From NCBI GenBank assembly GCA_029248105.1, contig JAQWJZ010000030.1, positions 62,001 through 126,000 of the forward strand: a DNA stretch of 64,000 bases. Direction: 5' to 3'. Positions within the stretch are counted from its first letter, which is position 1. Each line of letters opens with the position of its first letter. The translations under genes were made by a program, and so were the position numbers. The stretch comes from Flavobacteriales bacterium. GTDB lineage: Bacteria > Bacteroidota > Bacteroidia > Flavobacteriales > UBA7312. Positions 27,072 through 38,087 of this stretch are shown here, piece after piece. Below the pieces are notes generated by a model. It made no database searches. It had not been told where the DNA came from and was given only the letters and a program-made list of their open reading frames with translations.

Positions 27072-28313
27072 ATGGATCTTTTTGACAAGATAAGAAATAA
27101 TAGAGGACCTTTAGGCAAACATGCAAAAGATGCGCATGGTTATTTTACATTCCCAAAGCTAGAAGGAGAAATATCCAATAAGATGGTGTTTCGTGGTAAA
27201 GAAGTTTTAGTATGGAGCATCAATAATTACATTGGTCTATCAAATCAAGAAGAAGTCAGACGTGCTGACGAAGAAGCTGCTAAAAATTGGGGATTAGGTT
27301 ATCCTATGGGTTCCAGAATGATGTCAGGTAACACTAACTATCATGAAGAATTAGAACACAATCTTTCTGCATTCATGAAAAAAGAAGATACTATCCTTCT
27401 TAATTTTGGATATCAAGGTATGGTATCCTCTATCGATGCTTTGGTAGACAGAAAAGATGTAATTGTATATGACAGTGAATGCCATGCTTGTATTATAGAT
27501 GGTGTTCGTTTACATCAGGGAAAACGTTTTGTTTTTCCTCACAACAACATTGAAAACTTTGAAAAACAATTACAAAGAGCTCAAAAAATAACAGATGAAA
27601 CTGGTGGTGGAATTTTAGTTATTACCGAAGGCGTTTTTGGTATGTCTGGTGATTTAGGAAAACTAAAAGAAATTACTGCATTAAAGCCAAAATATAACTT
27701 CCGCTTGTTTGTAGATGATGCTCATGGTTTTGGTACTATGGGAGAAACGGGTTACGGAGCTGGAGAACACTTAGGTTGTCACGATGAAATAGACGTTTAT
27801 TTCGGAACTTTTGCCAAGTCTATGGCTAGTATAGGTGCCTTTATTTCGTCTACCGAAGATGTTGTAGAATTTCTAAGATACAATATGCGTTCTCAGATAT
27901 TTGCAAAATCATTACCTATGCCAATTGTCATTGGTGCTATCAAAAGGTTAGAGTTGTTGCAATCTAGACCTGAGTTAAAAGCTGGTTTATGGAATATTGC
28001 TAATAATTTACAATCTGGTCTTAAAGAAGCTGGATTTAACCTTGGCAATACTGAGTCGGCAGTTACTCCAGTTTATCTTACAGGTGGTGTTGGAGAAGCA
28101 ACTAACTTGACGCTAGATTTGAGAGAAAACTATGGTATTTTCTGTTCTATCGTTACTTATCCGGTTGTTCCTAAAGGCGTAATTTTACTTAGACTTATTC
28201 CTACAGCTATTCATACGTTAGAGGATGTTAGGTACACTATTGATTCATTCAGCGCTATTAAGAACAAGTTAGAAAAAGGTGAATATGTATCTGAGAAACT
28301 TGCTAGTTTCTAA
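27072..28313 (+). CDS. Serine-palmitoyltransferase-like PLP enzyme (alpha-oxoamine synthase)
   Basis: 413 residues from the ATG at 27072. An upstream TTG frame exists but the family begins MDLFDKI. PLP-binding elements are DDAHGFG (215-221), the Schiff-base lysine K249 in TFAKSMASIGAF, and TEGVFGMSGDLG. The 'SNNYIGLS'-type region reads SINNYIGLSN. The overall set matches bacterial serine palmitoyltransferase, which condenses L-serine with acyl-CoA to start sphingolipid synthesis, a Bacteroidota trait. 2-Amino-3-ketobutyrate ligase or BioF are alternatives. Its stop overlaps the dapA stop on the other strand. Confidence 0.82.
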   Translation: MDLFDKIRNNRGPLGKHAKDAHGYFTFPKLEGEISNKMVFRGKEVLVWSINNYIGLSNQEEVRRADEEAAKNWGLGYPMGSRMMSGNTNYHEELEHNLSAFMKKEDTILLNFGYQGMVSSIDALVDRKDVIVYDSECHACIIDGVRLHQGKRFVFPHNNIENFEKQLQRAQKITDETGGGILVITEGVFGMSGDLGKLKEITALKPKYNFRLFVDDAHGFGTMGETGYGAGEHLGCHDEIDVYFGTFAKSMASIGAFISSTEDVVEFLRYNMRSQIFAKSLPMPIVIGAIKRLELLQSRPELKAGLWNIANNLQSGLKEAGFNLGNTESAVTPVYLTGGVGEATNLTLDLRENYGIFCSIVTYPVVPKGVILLRLIPTAIHTLEDVRYTIDSFSAIKNKLEKGEYVSEKLASF

Positions 28314-29191
28314 TTCAATTTTTCTAATTCTTTACTGATAATTTTTCTAAGATTTTTTGAAGATTTCACTAATGGTAGCCTTACTTCATCTTGGCAAATA
28401 CCTAGTATGTTAAGTAAGGTCTTCACTCCTGCTGGATTCCCTTCTACAAATAATGGTTTAACGAAGCTCAATATTTTATAATGTATTGTATTTGATGATT
28501 TAACATCGCCATCAATAGCAAAATTGACCATTGATGAAAATTCATTTGGTAGAGCTTGTCCTAAAACAGATATTACACCCTTACCACCTAATAAAATTAT
28601 AGGTAAAGTAATAGCATCATCACCAGAAAGGACCAAAAAATCATCTGGTTTTTTGGCAATGATTTCCATAATTTGCTCCATATCTCCACTAGCCTCTTTT
28701 ACTGCAACGATATTATCAAAATCGTGAGCTAATCTTAATGTTGTTTCGGCAGTCATGTTTGATGAGGTTCTACCAGGGACATTGTATAATATGATAGGTA
28801 AAGGTGATTTTTCTGAAACAGCTTTAAAATGCTGATAAATCCCTTCTTGAGTAGGCTTATTATAAGCCGGTGAAACAGAAAGAATTGCATCTACACCACT
28901 TAAATCAAATGATGAAAATGACTGAATCACATTATCGGTATTATTACCTCCTATACCTAATACAATAGGGAGTCTATTATTATTAGCTTTTTTAACGCAA
29001 TCTAAGACTGTGTTTTTTTCTTCTAAGGAAAGTGTCACACTTTCGCCCGTTGTTCCCATCACAACAAGAAAATCGACATTTCCATCAACACAATGATTTA
29101 CCAAAGCTGCTAATCCATTGTAATCTATACTTAAATCCGAATTGAAAGGAGTTACTAAAGCTACTCCAGTACCACTTATCTTAGGATGCAT
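28310..29191 (-). CDS. dapA: 4-Hydroxy-tetrahydrodipicolinate synthase
   Basis: 293 residues, TIM barrel. GTTGES (46-51) binds the pyruvate carboxylate. Tyr136 (ILYNVPGRT) and Lys165 (VAVKEASGD) are the catalytic pair; K165 forms the Schiff base with pyruvate. It performs the first committed step of lysine/diaminopimelate synthesis, and dapF is encoded at 54898. It is the last gene of prmC-ligA-DUF6913-dapA, overlapping DUF6913 by 11 bases. Confidence 0.96.
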   Translation of the reverse strand: MHPKISGTGVALVTPFNSDLSIDYNGLAALVNHCVDGNVDFLVVMGTTGESVTLSLEEKNTVLDCVKKANNNRLPIVLGIGGNNTDNVIQSFSSFDLSGVDAILSVSPAYNKPTQEGIYQHFKAVSEKSPLPIILYNVPGRTSSNMTAETTLRLAHDFDNIVAVKEASGDMEQIMEIIAKKPDDFLVLSGDDAITLPIILLGGKGVISVLGQALPNEFSSMVNFAIDGDVKSSNTIHYKILSFVKPLFVEGNPAGVKTLLNILGICQDEVRLPLVKSSKNLRKIISKELEKLN

Positions 29192-29737
29192 TTCTCTTGT
29201 TAATTAGGTTAAGATAATGTTTAACTTCAGTCACTAAGGCGGAAAGAGTGTCTTTCTTGACATCAATCATCATATCATAGATAGACAAGTCTTCTTCATA
29301 CTTACCAACCTTAAATTTAGCTTTTGATCCACCAGCCAAATATTTGACAGGCACACAATTACTAGTACACAAATTGATTAGAATATCGTAATCCTTCTCT
29401 AAAAAATTCTTGATAATATAGTTCTGTGGCTTATAATACCAATTCAAATCTTTAAGAAAGAAAAAATCAAATTGAAGCATTGGCATATGATGATGCGTTA
29501 GCTCATTTCTATTAACGAAACCTAAGGCTTTAACATCTTTTTTAGTTTTAAAAAGCTCATTTGCAAATTCACTCACAAGCATCATATCTTTCAAGTCAGT
29601 AGCATCATAAAGAATACCAATAGATTTAGCCGTATGTAAGTTATGTACTTCACGAGTTCTATCGTTGTACTTTAAATCACGCTTAAAAACGTAATCGCCA
29701 ACCTTTTGCTTAATATTTTCTACAAATTGAATGTGCA

Positions 29738-29738
<1 letters not shown>
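29181..29738 (-). CDS. DUF6913-like hypothetical protein
   Basis: 185 residues, soluble, no signal peptide. Recognisable stretches are RTREVHNLHTAKSIGILYDA, VKALGFVNR, FFFLKDLNWYYKPQNY and NLCTSNCVPVKYLAGGSKAKFKVG. These match the uncharacterised Bacteroidota family called DUF6913, as far as I can tell. The gene lies between ligA and dapA. Its ATG overlaps the ligA stop by one base. Nothing in the sequence suggests an enzyme. Confidence 0.75.
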
Positions 29739-31741
<2,003 letters not shown>

Positions 31742-32581
31742 TTACAATTTCCTAACGGCTTTTACCATCCTATTTTTACCTTGCATATCTTTTTTTATTA
31801 AGATGTCAGCAAAACCATTGTTCTCTAGCATTTCTTTTATTTCAACTGATTTTTGTTCATTTATTTCAAAAAACAATAAGCCTTCTTTTTGTAAATGGAC
31901 TTTTGAAAATTCAATTATACGCTGATAGTACCGTAAGGCCTCATTGTCTGTTACGAACAAAGCCAAATGTGGTTCGTAATCCAAGACGTTTTTATTCATC
32001 CAAATCTTTTGGCTTTCTAATACATAAGGTGGGTTACTAACTATCAAATCAAAAGACTTATCTAAATCAATATCATTAAAAATATCGTGCTCTATAAAAT
32101 CGACTTCTACATGATTATATTTTGCATTTTCTTGAGCTACTAGTAAAGCTTCAGATGAAATATCAAAAGCTGTTATATCAGCATTTGAATGTTTGGCAAC
32201 AGCAATAGGAATGCATCCACTTCCTGTACCAATATCAGCAATATTCTTGAAATTATGTTCAAGTATCCACTGCACTAGCTCCTCGGTTTCTGGACGAGGA
32301 ATTAAGCAAGATGGATTAACTTTTAATGTTAATCCATAAAAGTCGCATTTACCCAAAATGTATTGTAATGGTTCATAGGTCTTAAGTCGCTTAATTATAT
32401 TTTTGTAGACAGTAATATCTTGTTCTGACAATGGGCTATTAGACGACAAAAGGTATTCCGAACGATTTAGATTAGACACAGAATCTATACACCAAAAAGC
32501 CATACTTTCAAGCTCATTGTTAGAGTAAAATGAGTTCAATTCCTTAGTGAAATATGGCATAATATCTTTAGTCATTTTCAT
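31742..32581 (-). CDS. prmC: Release-factor glutamine methyltransferase PrmC
   Basis: 279 residues. An N-terminal helical region leads to the SAM site IADIGTGSGCIPIAVA (about 114-129) and catalytic NPPY at 183-186. PrmC methylates the Gln of the GGQ loop in release factors RF1 and RF2. The gene is divergent from ribD with 31 bp between the ATGs. The two -7 boxes there nearly coincide. An alternative ATG lies two codons in (MKM-TKD). Confidence 0.94.
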   Translation of the reverse strand: MKMTKDIMPYFTKELNSFYSNNELESMAFWCIDSVSNLNRSEYLLSSNSPLSEQDITVYKNIIKRLKTYEPLQYILGKCDFYGLTLKVNPSCLIPRPETEELVQWILEHNFKNIADIGTGSGCIPIAVAKHSNADITAFDISSEALLVAQENAKYNHVEVDFIEHDIFNDIDLDKSFDLIVSNPPYVLESQKIWMNKNVLDYEPHLALFVTDNEALRYYQRIIEFSKVHLQKEGLLFFEINEQKSVEIKEMLENNGFADILIKKDMQGKNRMVKAVRKL

Positions 32582-32586
32582 CCGAG

Positions 32587-32603
32587 CAATTTAATTAAAT
32601 TTG
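32587..32603. promoter_or_regulatory. Overlapping divergent -7 elements of prmC and ribD
   Basis: CAATTTAATTAAATTTG is nearly self-complementary. Read forward it holds TAAATTTG (32596-32603), an exact plus-strand match; read backward it holds TTAAATTG for prmC, one base off. Both ATGs lie within about 12 bp of the boxes. Confidence 0.6.
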
Positions 32604-32612
32604 TGCGTGTTG

Positions 32613-33623
32613 ATGGATAAAAAATACATGCAAGTTTGTATCGATTTAGCTATAAAGGGCTTTCCTATGGCAATGCCTAATCCGATGGTGGGTTGCGTTA
32701 TTGTTCATAAGGATAAAATTATCGGACAAGGATATCATAAAGAATACGGCTCGTACCATGCAGAAGTAAACGCTATTAATAGTGTTGAAAACGCTGAATT
32801 ACTAAAAGAATCGACCCTGTATGTTAGCCTCGAACCCTGTGCCCATTATGGCAAAACACCACCATGTGCAAACTTGATAATAGAAAAAGGAATTCCTAGA
32901 GTTGTTATTGGCAGTTTAGATACTTTTTCTGAAGTGAATGGCAAAGGTATTCAACGTTTAAAAGATGCTGGTATTGAAGTCATCACTTCTATATTAGAAA
33001 AAGAGTGTAGAGCAATCAACAAAAGATTCTTTACATTTCATGAGAAAAAGCGCCCATATATTATTCTTAAATGGGCTCAAACATCGGATGGTTTTATTGC
33101 TCCTTTAGACCAAAAAGAACCGTTATGGATAAGTTCTTCTGAATCCAAAATATTAGTACACCAATGGCGTAGTGAAGAACAAGCCATTTTGGTTGGACGC
33201 AAAACAGCTGAACTAGACAACCCTCGGCTTACTACAAGAGAAGTAAAGGGTAAGAATCCTATTCGTATAGTGTTAGATAGAAAACTAAGCTTGAAAATGG
33301 ATTTAGCTCTGTTTAATAATGAAGCTCCTACTCTGATTGCAAATGACACTATCTCTTCAGAAAACCATATAAAAGTTGATTTTAATAACCTTGCATCATC
33401 CTTAATGAACCAACTTCATAATCGTGATATTCAGTCTGTGATAATTGAAGGAGGATCACAAACATTAAATACATTTATTGAGTCTAATATTTGGGATGAG
33501 GCTAGAGTATTTACATCAAGCAAATTATTAGAAGAGGGGGTTCAATCACCTACAATACAGTCTGTTATAAGCGGTTCGGAAACTATTGGAAAAGACACCT
33601 TAACCTATTTCATAAACACATGA
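32613..33623 (+). CDS. ribD: Bifunctional riboflavin-specific deaminase/reductase RibD
   Basis: About 336 residues from the ATG at 32613; the longer frame from 32601 would begin inside the -7 box. The N-terminal deaminase has the zinc ligands in YHAEVNAI and PCAHYGKTPPC. The C-terminal reductase begins PYIILKWAQTSDG and carries SVIIEGGSQTLN. It performs the second and third steps of riboflavin synthesis. It opens the plus-strand run ribD-DMT-YigZ-M42. Confidence 0.95.
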   Translation: MDKKYMQVCIDLAIKGFPMAMPNPMVGCVIVHKDKIIGQGYHKEYGSYHAEVNAINSVENAELLKESTLYVSLEPCAHYGKTPPCANLIIEKGIPRVVIGSLDTFSEVNGKGIQRLKDAGIEVITSILEKECRAINKRFFTFHEKKRPYIILKWAQTSDGFIAPLDQKEPLWISSSESKILVHQWRSEEQAILVGRKTAELDNPRLTTREVKGKNPIRIVLDRKLSLKMDLALFNNEAPTLIANDTISSENHIKVDFNNLASSLMNQLHNRDIQSVIIEGGSQTLNTFIESNIWDEARVFTSSKLLEEGVQSPTIQSVISGSETIGKDTLTYFINT

Positions 33624-34459
33624 TAGAATTAACTTTATCAATTTTATTTACGATTTGTCTGTTTTTATTCTTCAAAGAATTCGATAGACGAAAAGTAGAC
33701 ACTTTAGAGGCAATTACTTTTAATTATCTTTCAGCTGGACTACTTTCCATTGCTTTTGGCAGTTCAGGTTATTCTCTAGAAAGCACCCTATATACAGATT
33801 GGTTTATTCTTACTGTTTTCTTGGGAATATTTTTCATAGTCATGTTTAATATAATGGCTTTAACTACTCAGAAATTGGGGGTTACTATTGGTTCATTAGC
33901 AAGTAAGATGTCCCTCATCATACCTGTAATTTTTGCTCTACTCTTTCAAGGAGATTCTTGGACTGCGCTAAAAACAATAGGTATTGTAATAGCACTATTG
34001 TCGGTTTATCTTACTGTTAAGAAATATGAAGAAAAAAATGGACCTATTTATTTAGCTATACTTTTATTTGTTGGTGCAGGCTTGCTAGATACTGTTTTAT
34101 CACATATTCAATTCAAATACTTAGATTCACAAGCGTTAAAAGACTATTTCACCACTACTGTTTTTCTAGTGGCTTTTTGTGTTGGCTTTCTCATGCTAAT
34201 TATCAAAAAACAGAAGTTTAAAATTAGAAATATAGTTTTTGGTCTATCACTAGGAATACCCAACTACTTAAGTATTTTGTTCGTATTGAAAAGCCTAAAC
34301 AAAATGGATTCTAGCTTAGTCTTTCCTATATTGAATATTGGTGTAGTGGTACTATCTGCTCTTGTTGGCTGGGGTTATTACAAAGAGCAATTATCAAAAT
34401 TAAATTGGCTAGGAGTCATTCTAGCTATTGTCTCAATATGTATTCTGATTTACTCATAA
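33620..34459 (+). CDS. EamA-like DMT-family membrane protein
   Basis: 279 residues with nine or ten hydrophobic spans and the internal duplication of DMT transporters. The motif GIPNYLSILFVLKSLNKMDSS at about 215-235 resembles EamA-type core loops. The substrate is not visible. Its ATG overlaps the ribD stop by four bases, so translation may be coupled. Being joined to ribD hints at, but does not prove, a link to flavin or precursor transport. Much weaker is the possibility of a general exporter. Confidence 0.75.
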   Translation: MIELTLSILFTICLFLFFKEFDRRKVDTLEAITFNYLSAGLLSIAFGSSGYSLESTLYTDWFILTVFLGIFFIVMFNIMALTTQKLGVTIGSLASKMSLIIPVIFALLFQGDSWTALKTIGIVIALLSVYLTVKKYEEKNGPIYLAILLFVGAGLLDTVLSHIQFKYLDSQALKDYFTTTVFLVAFCVGFLMLIIKKQKFKIRNIVFGLSLGIPNYLSILFVLKSLNKMDSSLVFPILNIGVVVLSALVGWGYYKEQLSKLNWLGVILAIVSICILIYS

Positions 34460-35074
34460 ATGCTTTTTGAAGATTCATATCAAGAGGTGGTGGCCTCATC
34501 TGAAGGTCTTTTTAAAGATAAGGGCAGTAAGTTTATTGCCTATGCTTTTCATGTCAAAGATGAGGATGAAGTAAAATCTCGTATAGCAGAAATTAAAAAG
34601 AAGGAGTACGCCGCTCGTCATCATTGTTATGCCTACATACTGAATCCAGATAAATCGGCACAACGAGATAGTGACGATGGCGAACCATCCAATACGGCTG
34701 GAAAACCCATTTTAGGACAAATACTCTCTAATAATTTGACTAATACGCTTATCATAGTTGTGCGTTATTTTGGTGGTGTAAAACTCGGTGTAGGAGGTCT
34801 TATCAACGCTTATAGAAATGCTGCTGCTGCTGCTCTAGAAAACATCGTTATTGAGCAACGCTTTGTTAAGGAAGTCTTTAGTGTTTATTTTCAATATCCA
34901 GAAATGAATAATGTGATGCGAATAGTTAAAGATTTGAATCTAAATGTTATCGAGCAAAACTTTGAATTGGAATGTCAACTCACTTTTAGTATCAGAAAAA
35001 GTCAATCCGAAAAAATGCAAAGTAAATTTGCTCTCAATCATAAAGTAAAATTAGCCTATCAAAAAACAATATAA
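34460..35074 (+). CDS. YigZ/IMPACT-family protein
   Basis: 204 residues. The core KGSKFIAYAFHVKDEDEVKS and, later, SDDGEPSNTAGKPILG followed by VVRYFGGVKLGVGGLI are the IMPACT N-terminal domain hallmarks. A second small beta-alpha fold forms residues about 140-204. Eukaryotic IMPACT inhibits the GCN2 kinase; the bacterial function is not settled. The ATG directly follows the TAA of the transporter. Confidence 0.93.
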   Translation: MLFEDSYQEVVASSEGLFKDKGSKFIAYAFHVKDEDEVKSRIAEIKKKEYAARHHCYAYILNPDKSAQRDSDDGEPSNTAGKPILGQILSNNLTNTLIIVVRYFGGVKLGVGGLINAYRNAAAAALENIVIEQRFVKEVFSVYFQYPEMNNVMRIVKDLNLNVIEQNFELECQLTFSIRKSQSEKMQSKFALNHKVKLAYQKTI

Positions 35075-35995
35075 ATGGAACTATTAAAAACACTTTGCCA
35101 AATAGAAGCACCTTCTGGTTCAGAACAGAAAATGACCGATTTTGTGTTAAACTACATTCAGAATAATCAAAAGCACTGGAAAGTTCAACCTGAACTGTAT
35201 TATGGCGAAGGTTTTCAAGATTGTATAGTAATGGTTTTTGGCAAACCGACTACAGCTATTTTTGCTCACCTAGACAGTATCGGCTATACCGTAAAGTACA
35301 ACAATGAGGTGATTAAAATTGGAGGCCCTACTACCAAAGAGGGCATCGTATTAGTGGGTCAAGATAGCCTAGGAAGAATTGAAGAAAAACTACAGCATAA
35401 AGAAGATAATAACGGCAACAAAACCCTCTATATAGGTGGTAGAGAAGTTGAAAGAGGTACTACACTCACTTTTAAAGTCGATTTTAGAGAGACTGATGAC
35501 TTTGTTCAGTCTTGTTATATGGATAACCGTTTGGGTGTGTGGAATGCGCTTAAAGTGGCTGAAAATCTAGAAAATGGCATTATTTGCTTCTCCACATGGG
35601 AAGAACACGGTGGTGGTTCAGTAGGCTATTTAGCCAAATTTATTTATGAAAAATACGGGGTTAAACAGGCTCTTATTTCTGATATCACATGGGTAACGGA
35701 AGGTGTAAAACACGCTGAAGGGGTAGCCATTTCTATCCGAGATAGTGGTATTCCAAGAAGAAGTTATATCAATAAAATTATATCATTAGCTAAAGAAAGC
35801 CAAATCCCTTTTCAACTGGAAGTAGAAAGTGCTGGAGGTAGTGATGGAAATGCGCTACAGCGTTCGCCCTACCCTTTTGATTGGTGTTTTATTGGTGCTC
35901 CCGAAGACTTTGTACATACACCAGATGAGAAAGTACATAAGTCAGATATAGAATCTATGGTTAAAATGTATAATTATCTGATGATTAATCTTTAA
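35075..35995 (+). CDS. M42-like zinc aminopeptidase/deacylase
   Basis: 306 residues. The N-terminus [13 protein letters not shown]-like ([17 protein letters not shown]) and the metal ligand in [14 protein letters not shown] (about 67-80) fit co-catalytic zinc peptidases of the M42/M20 clan. [14 protein letters not shown] holds the catalytic Glu, and [14 protein letters not shown] a late ligand region. It is shorter than usual M42 enzymes and has diverged, so the substrate is uncertain. It shares the run with ribD and its 3' end overlaps the aquaporin stop. Confidence 0.75.
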   Translation: MELLKTLCQIEAPSGSEQKMTDFVLNYIQNNQKHWKVQPELYYGEGFQDCIVMVFGKPTTAIFAHLDSIGYTVKYNNEVIKIGGPTTKEGIVLVGQDSLGRIEEKLQHKEDNNGNKTLYIGGREVERGTTLTFKVDFRETDDFVQSCYMDNRLGVWNALKVAENLENGIICFSTWEEHGGGSVGYLAKFIYEKYGVKQALISDITWVTEGVKHAEGVAISIRDSGIPRRSYINKIISLAKESQIPFQLEVESAGGSDGNALQRSPYPFDWCFIGAPEDFVHTPDEKVHKSDIESMVKMYNYLMINL

Positions 35996-36620
35996 TCAAT
36001 TTTACTGCAAAAACAGAAGCCACAGCTCCTAAAGTTGTAGAAACGACATATAACCACAGATGAGCTAAATGTCCTGATACAACTGCTGGAGCAATAGAAC
36101 GAGCTGGATTCATAGACGCTCCCGATACAGGCCCTGCAAAAATAGCTTCAAAAGCTACTACCGAGCCTATCACTAAACCCGTCATTACGCCTACTTCTTT
36201 GCTTCCTTCAGAAAGAAGTAAAATGACAAACATTAGAATAAAGGTTAAAATAAATTCCAATACAAACGATTGTTGCCAAGTATCTACTGGCAAAGTAGCT
36301 CCTAATAATTCATGTTCTGGGAACATAACTTTTAAACTCAGACTAGCCACAAAAGCACCCATTAACTGAAAACTTATATATGGCAATAATTCTTTACCTT
36401 CAAAACGTTTGGCTACCCAAAAAGCAATACTAACTGCCGGATTTATATGTGCTCCTGAAATACTTCCTATAGAATAAATAACAGCCATAACGACCAAGCC
36501 AAAAGTTAAGCCAATACCCAAATGAGAAACACTACCGTAAAGATCATTTATGACCATAGCACCAGTACCCGCAAATACCATCATGAAAGTACCTAAAAAC
36601 TCTGCCCAATATCTTTTCAT
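35985..36620 (-). CDS. Aquaporin (MIP family)
   Basis: 211 residues from the ATG at 36620, chosen because it forms a four-base ATGA overlap with the thioesterase stop. A longer frame starting at 36668 would overlap that gene by 52 bases. Six hydrophobic helices and both NPA half-helices are present (NPA at 60-62 and 171-173; the second is followed by ARS). The protein is likely a water or small-solute channel in the inner membrane. The selectivity-filter residues cannot be deduced with certainty. Confidence 0.92.
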   Translation of the reverse strand: MKRYWAEFLGTFMMVFAGTGAMVINDLYGSVSHLGIGLTFGLVVMAVIYSIGSISGAHINPAVSIAFWVAKRFEGKELLPYISFQLMGAFVASLSLKVMFPEHELLGATLPVDTWQQSFVLEFILTFILMFVILLLSEGSKEVGVMTGLVIGSVVAFEAIFAGPVSGASMNPARSIAPAVVSGHLAHLWLYVVSTTLGAVASVFAVKLIKD

Positions 36621-37024
36621 AAACCGAAATGTTTTAATTGTGTGATTAACTCTTGAGGTGCTGAACAAGGCTTGTTTTTTGCCATATCAACAAAGACGAG
36701 TACAACTTCAGCCTCATTAATTTTAACTGATGATTCGTTATAAGTTTCAAAATGAAAATGAATTCGTGCCTTGGGCATTTCTTTAATGAATAGCTTAATA
36801 GTTAATTCTTCATCGTAAAATGCTGGTTTGAAAAATTTGGTAGAATAAGAAAGAACAGGTAGCATTACCCCCTTATCTTCCATTTCTTTATAGTTAATAC
36901 CCAAACTCCTAAGGGCTTCTACCCGAGCCACTTCAAAGTAAGTAGCATAATTGCCATAATAGACGTAACCCATTTTGTCCGTTTCAGCATAACGAACTCT
37001 TAAGCTTGTTTGAAAGGTGAACAT
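36617..37024 (-). CDS. Hotdog-fold acyl-CoA thioesterase (YbgC/FadM type)
   Basis: 135 residues, single hotdog domain. The signature is RYAETDKMGYVYYGNYATYFEVARVEALRS, with the catalytic Asp in 'ETDKMG' and conserved Tyr residues. The start leaves five bases to the upstream SPFH gene and the stop overlaps the aquaporin ATG by four bases. YbgC relatives hydrolyse acyl-CoA and associate with the envelope Tol-Pal region in other bacteria. No tol genes are here. Confidence 0.92.
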   Translation of the reverse strand: MFTFQTSLRVRYAETDKMGYVYYGNYATYFEVARVEALRSLGINYKEMEDKGVMLPVLSYSTKFFKPAFYDEELTIKLFIKEMPKARIHFHFETYNESSVKINEAEVVLVFVDMAKNKPCSAPQELITQLKHFGL

Positions 37025-37029
37025 GTACT

Positions 37030-37959
37030 TTATTCTGATTTTTTATCTTTTCTCTGATCTTGTTTCTTCATTGCCTCACCAATCTGATTACTAGCCGTAA
37101 AAGAAGCTACCATATTATTCAGCATATCCGAACCGGCTTGTGGCGAATTAGGTAATAAAATAAGATTACTATTAGTGTCAGCACCAACAGCTTGTAAGGT
37201 ATCGTAATGTTGAGTAACAACAATCAGTGCAGAAGCTTCCTGCGAATTGATCCCAACCTTATTTAACACTTCAACAGATTCTTCCAAGCCTCTCGCTATT
37301 TCTCTTCTTTGATCGGCAATACCTTGTCCTTGCAAACGTTTACTTTCTGCCTCTGCTTTAGCTTTCTCTACAATTAAAATACGAGCAGCATCCCCTTCGT
37401 ATTGAGCAGCAACTTTTTCACGTTCAGCAGCATTAATACGGTTCATCGCATTTTTAACTTGAGCGTCTGGGTCAATATCAGTAACAAGAGTCTTAATAAT
37501 ATCATAACCGTATTCTATCATAGCGTCATTAAGCTCAGACTTAACCGCTATTGCGATATCATTTTTCTTCTCAAATACATCGTCTAACTTCATCTTAGGA
37601 ACTTCCGCTCTAATAACATCAAAAACATAAGAAGTAATTTGGTCGTGAGGATAGTCGAGTTTATAGAAGGCGTCATACACTTTTGTTTTTATAACTTGAA
37701 ACTGTACCGATACTTTAAGCTTAACAAATACATCGTCTTTAGTTTTGGTTTCAACAACAACATCTAATTGCTGAATTTTCAAACTGAGTTTTCCTGCAAT
37801 TCTATCAATAACAGGTATTTTAAGCTGTAAGCCTGAATGACGTATTGAAGTGAATTTACCGAAACGCTCAATAACAGCTGCTGTTTGTTGTTTTACCACA
37901 AAGAATGTTAGGGGTAAAAGAATGATAACAAGAGGTAAGAGAAAGATTAATTTATTCAT
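37030..37959 (-). CDS. SPFH/band-7 membrane protein (stomatin-like)
   Basis: 309 residues. One N-terminal membrane segment (about 3-24) is followed by the SPFH domain (AAVIERFGKFTSIRHSGLQLKIP) and a long Ala/Glu-rich coiled coil (EREKVAAQYEGDAARILIVEKAKAEAESK region). Such proteins form oligomeric rings in membranes and often act with an NfeD protein or FtsH; neither is adjacent here. The gene heads SPFH-thioesterase-aquaporin. A TAAATTTG box lies upstream on the minus strand (37990-37997). Confidence 0.93.
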   Translation of the reverse strand: MNKLIFLLPLVIILLPLTFFVVKQQTAAVIERFGKFTSIRHSGLQLKIPVIDRIAGKLSLKIQQLDVVVETKTKDDVFVKLKVSVQFQVIKTKVYDAFYKLDYPHDQITSYVFDVIRAEVPKMKLDDVFEKKNDIAIAVKSELNDAMIEYGYDIIKTLVTDIDPDAQVKNAMNRINAAEREKVAAQYEGDAARILIVEKAKAEAESKRLQGQGIADQRREIARGLEESVEVLNKVGINSQEASALIVVTQHYDTLQAVGADTNSNLILLPNSPQAGSDMLNNMVASFTASNQIGEAMKKQDQRKDKKSE

Positions 37960-37989
37960 GATTGTTTTAATTTAAATTATTATTGACTT

Positions 37990-37997
37990 CAAATTTA
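37990..37997 (-). promoter_or_regulatory. -7 element (TAAATTTG) of the SPFH gene
   Basis: An exact TAnnTTTG on the minus strand 30 bases before the SPFH ATG. No -33 TTG at the expected spacing. Confidence 0.5.
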
Positions 37998-38075
37998 ATG
38001 AATTAGATTCGTTAACTTATTTTTGTAATCGTTAATTAATCAATAATTTTTTAACAATAATTAAAGTATAAACTT

Positions 38076-38083
38076 TAGATTTG
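38076..38083 (+). promoter_or_regulatory. -7 element (TAGATTTG) of the 5'-nucleotidase pair
   Basis: An exact match ending four bases before the ATG at 38088, so transcription would begin at or next to the start codon. Confidence 0.5.
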
Positions 38084-38087
38084 TGTC

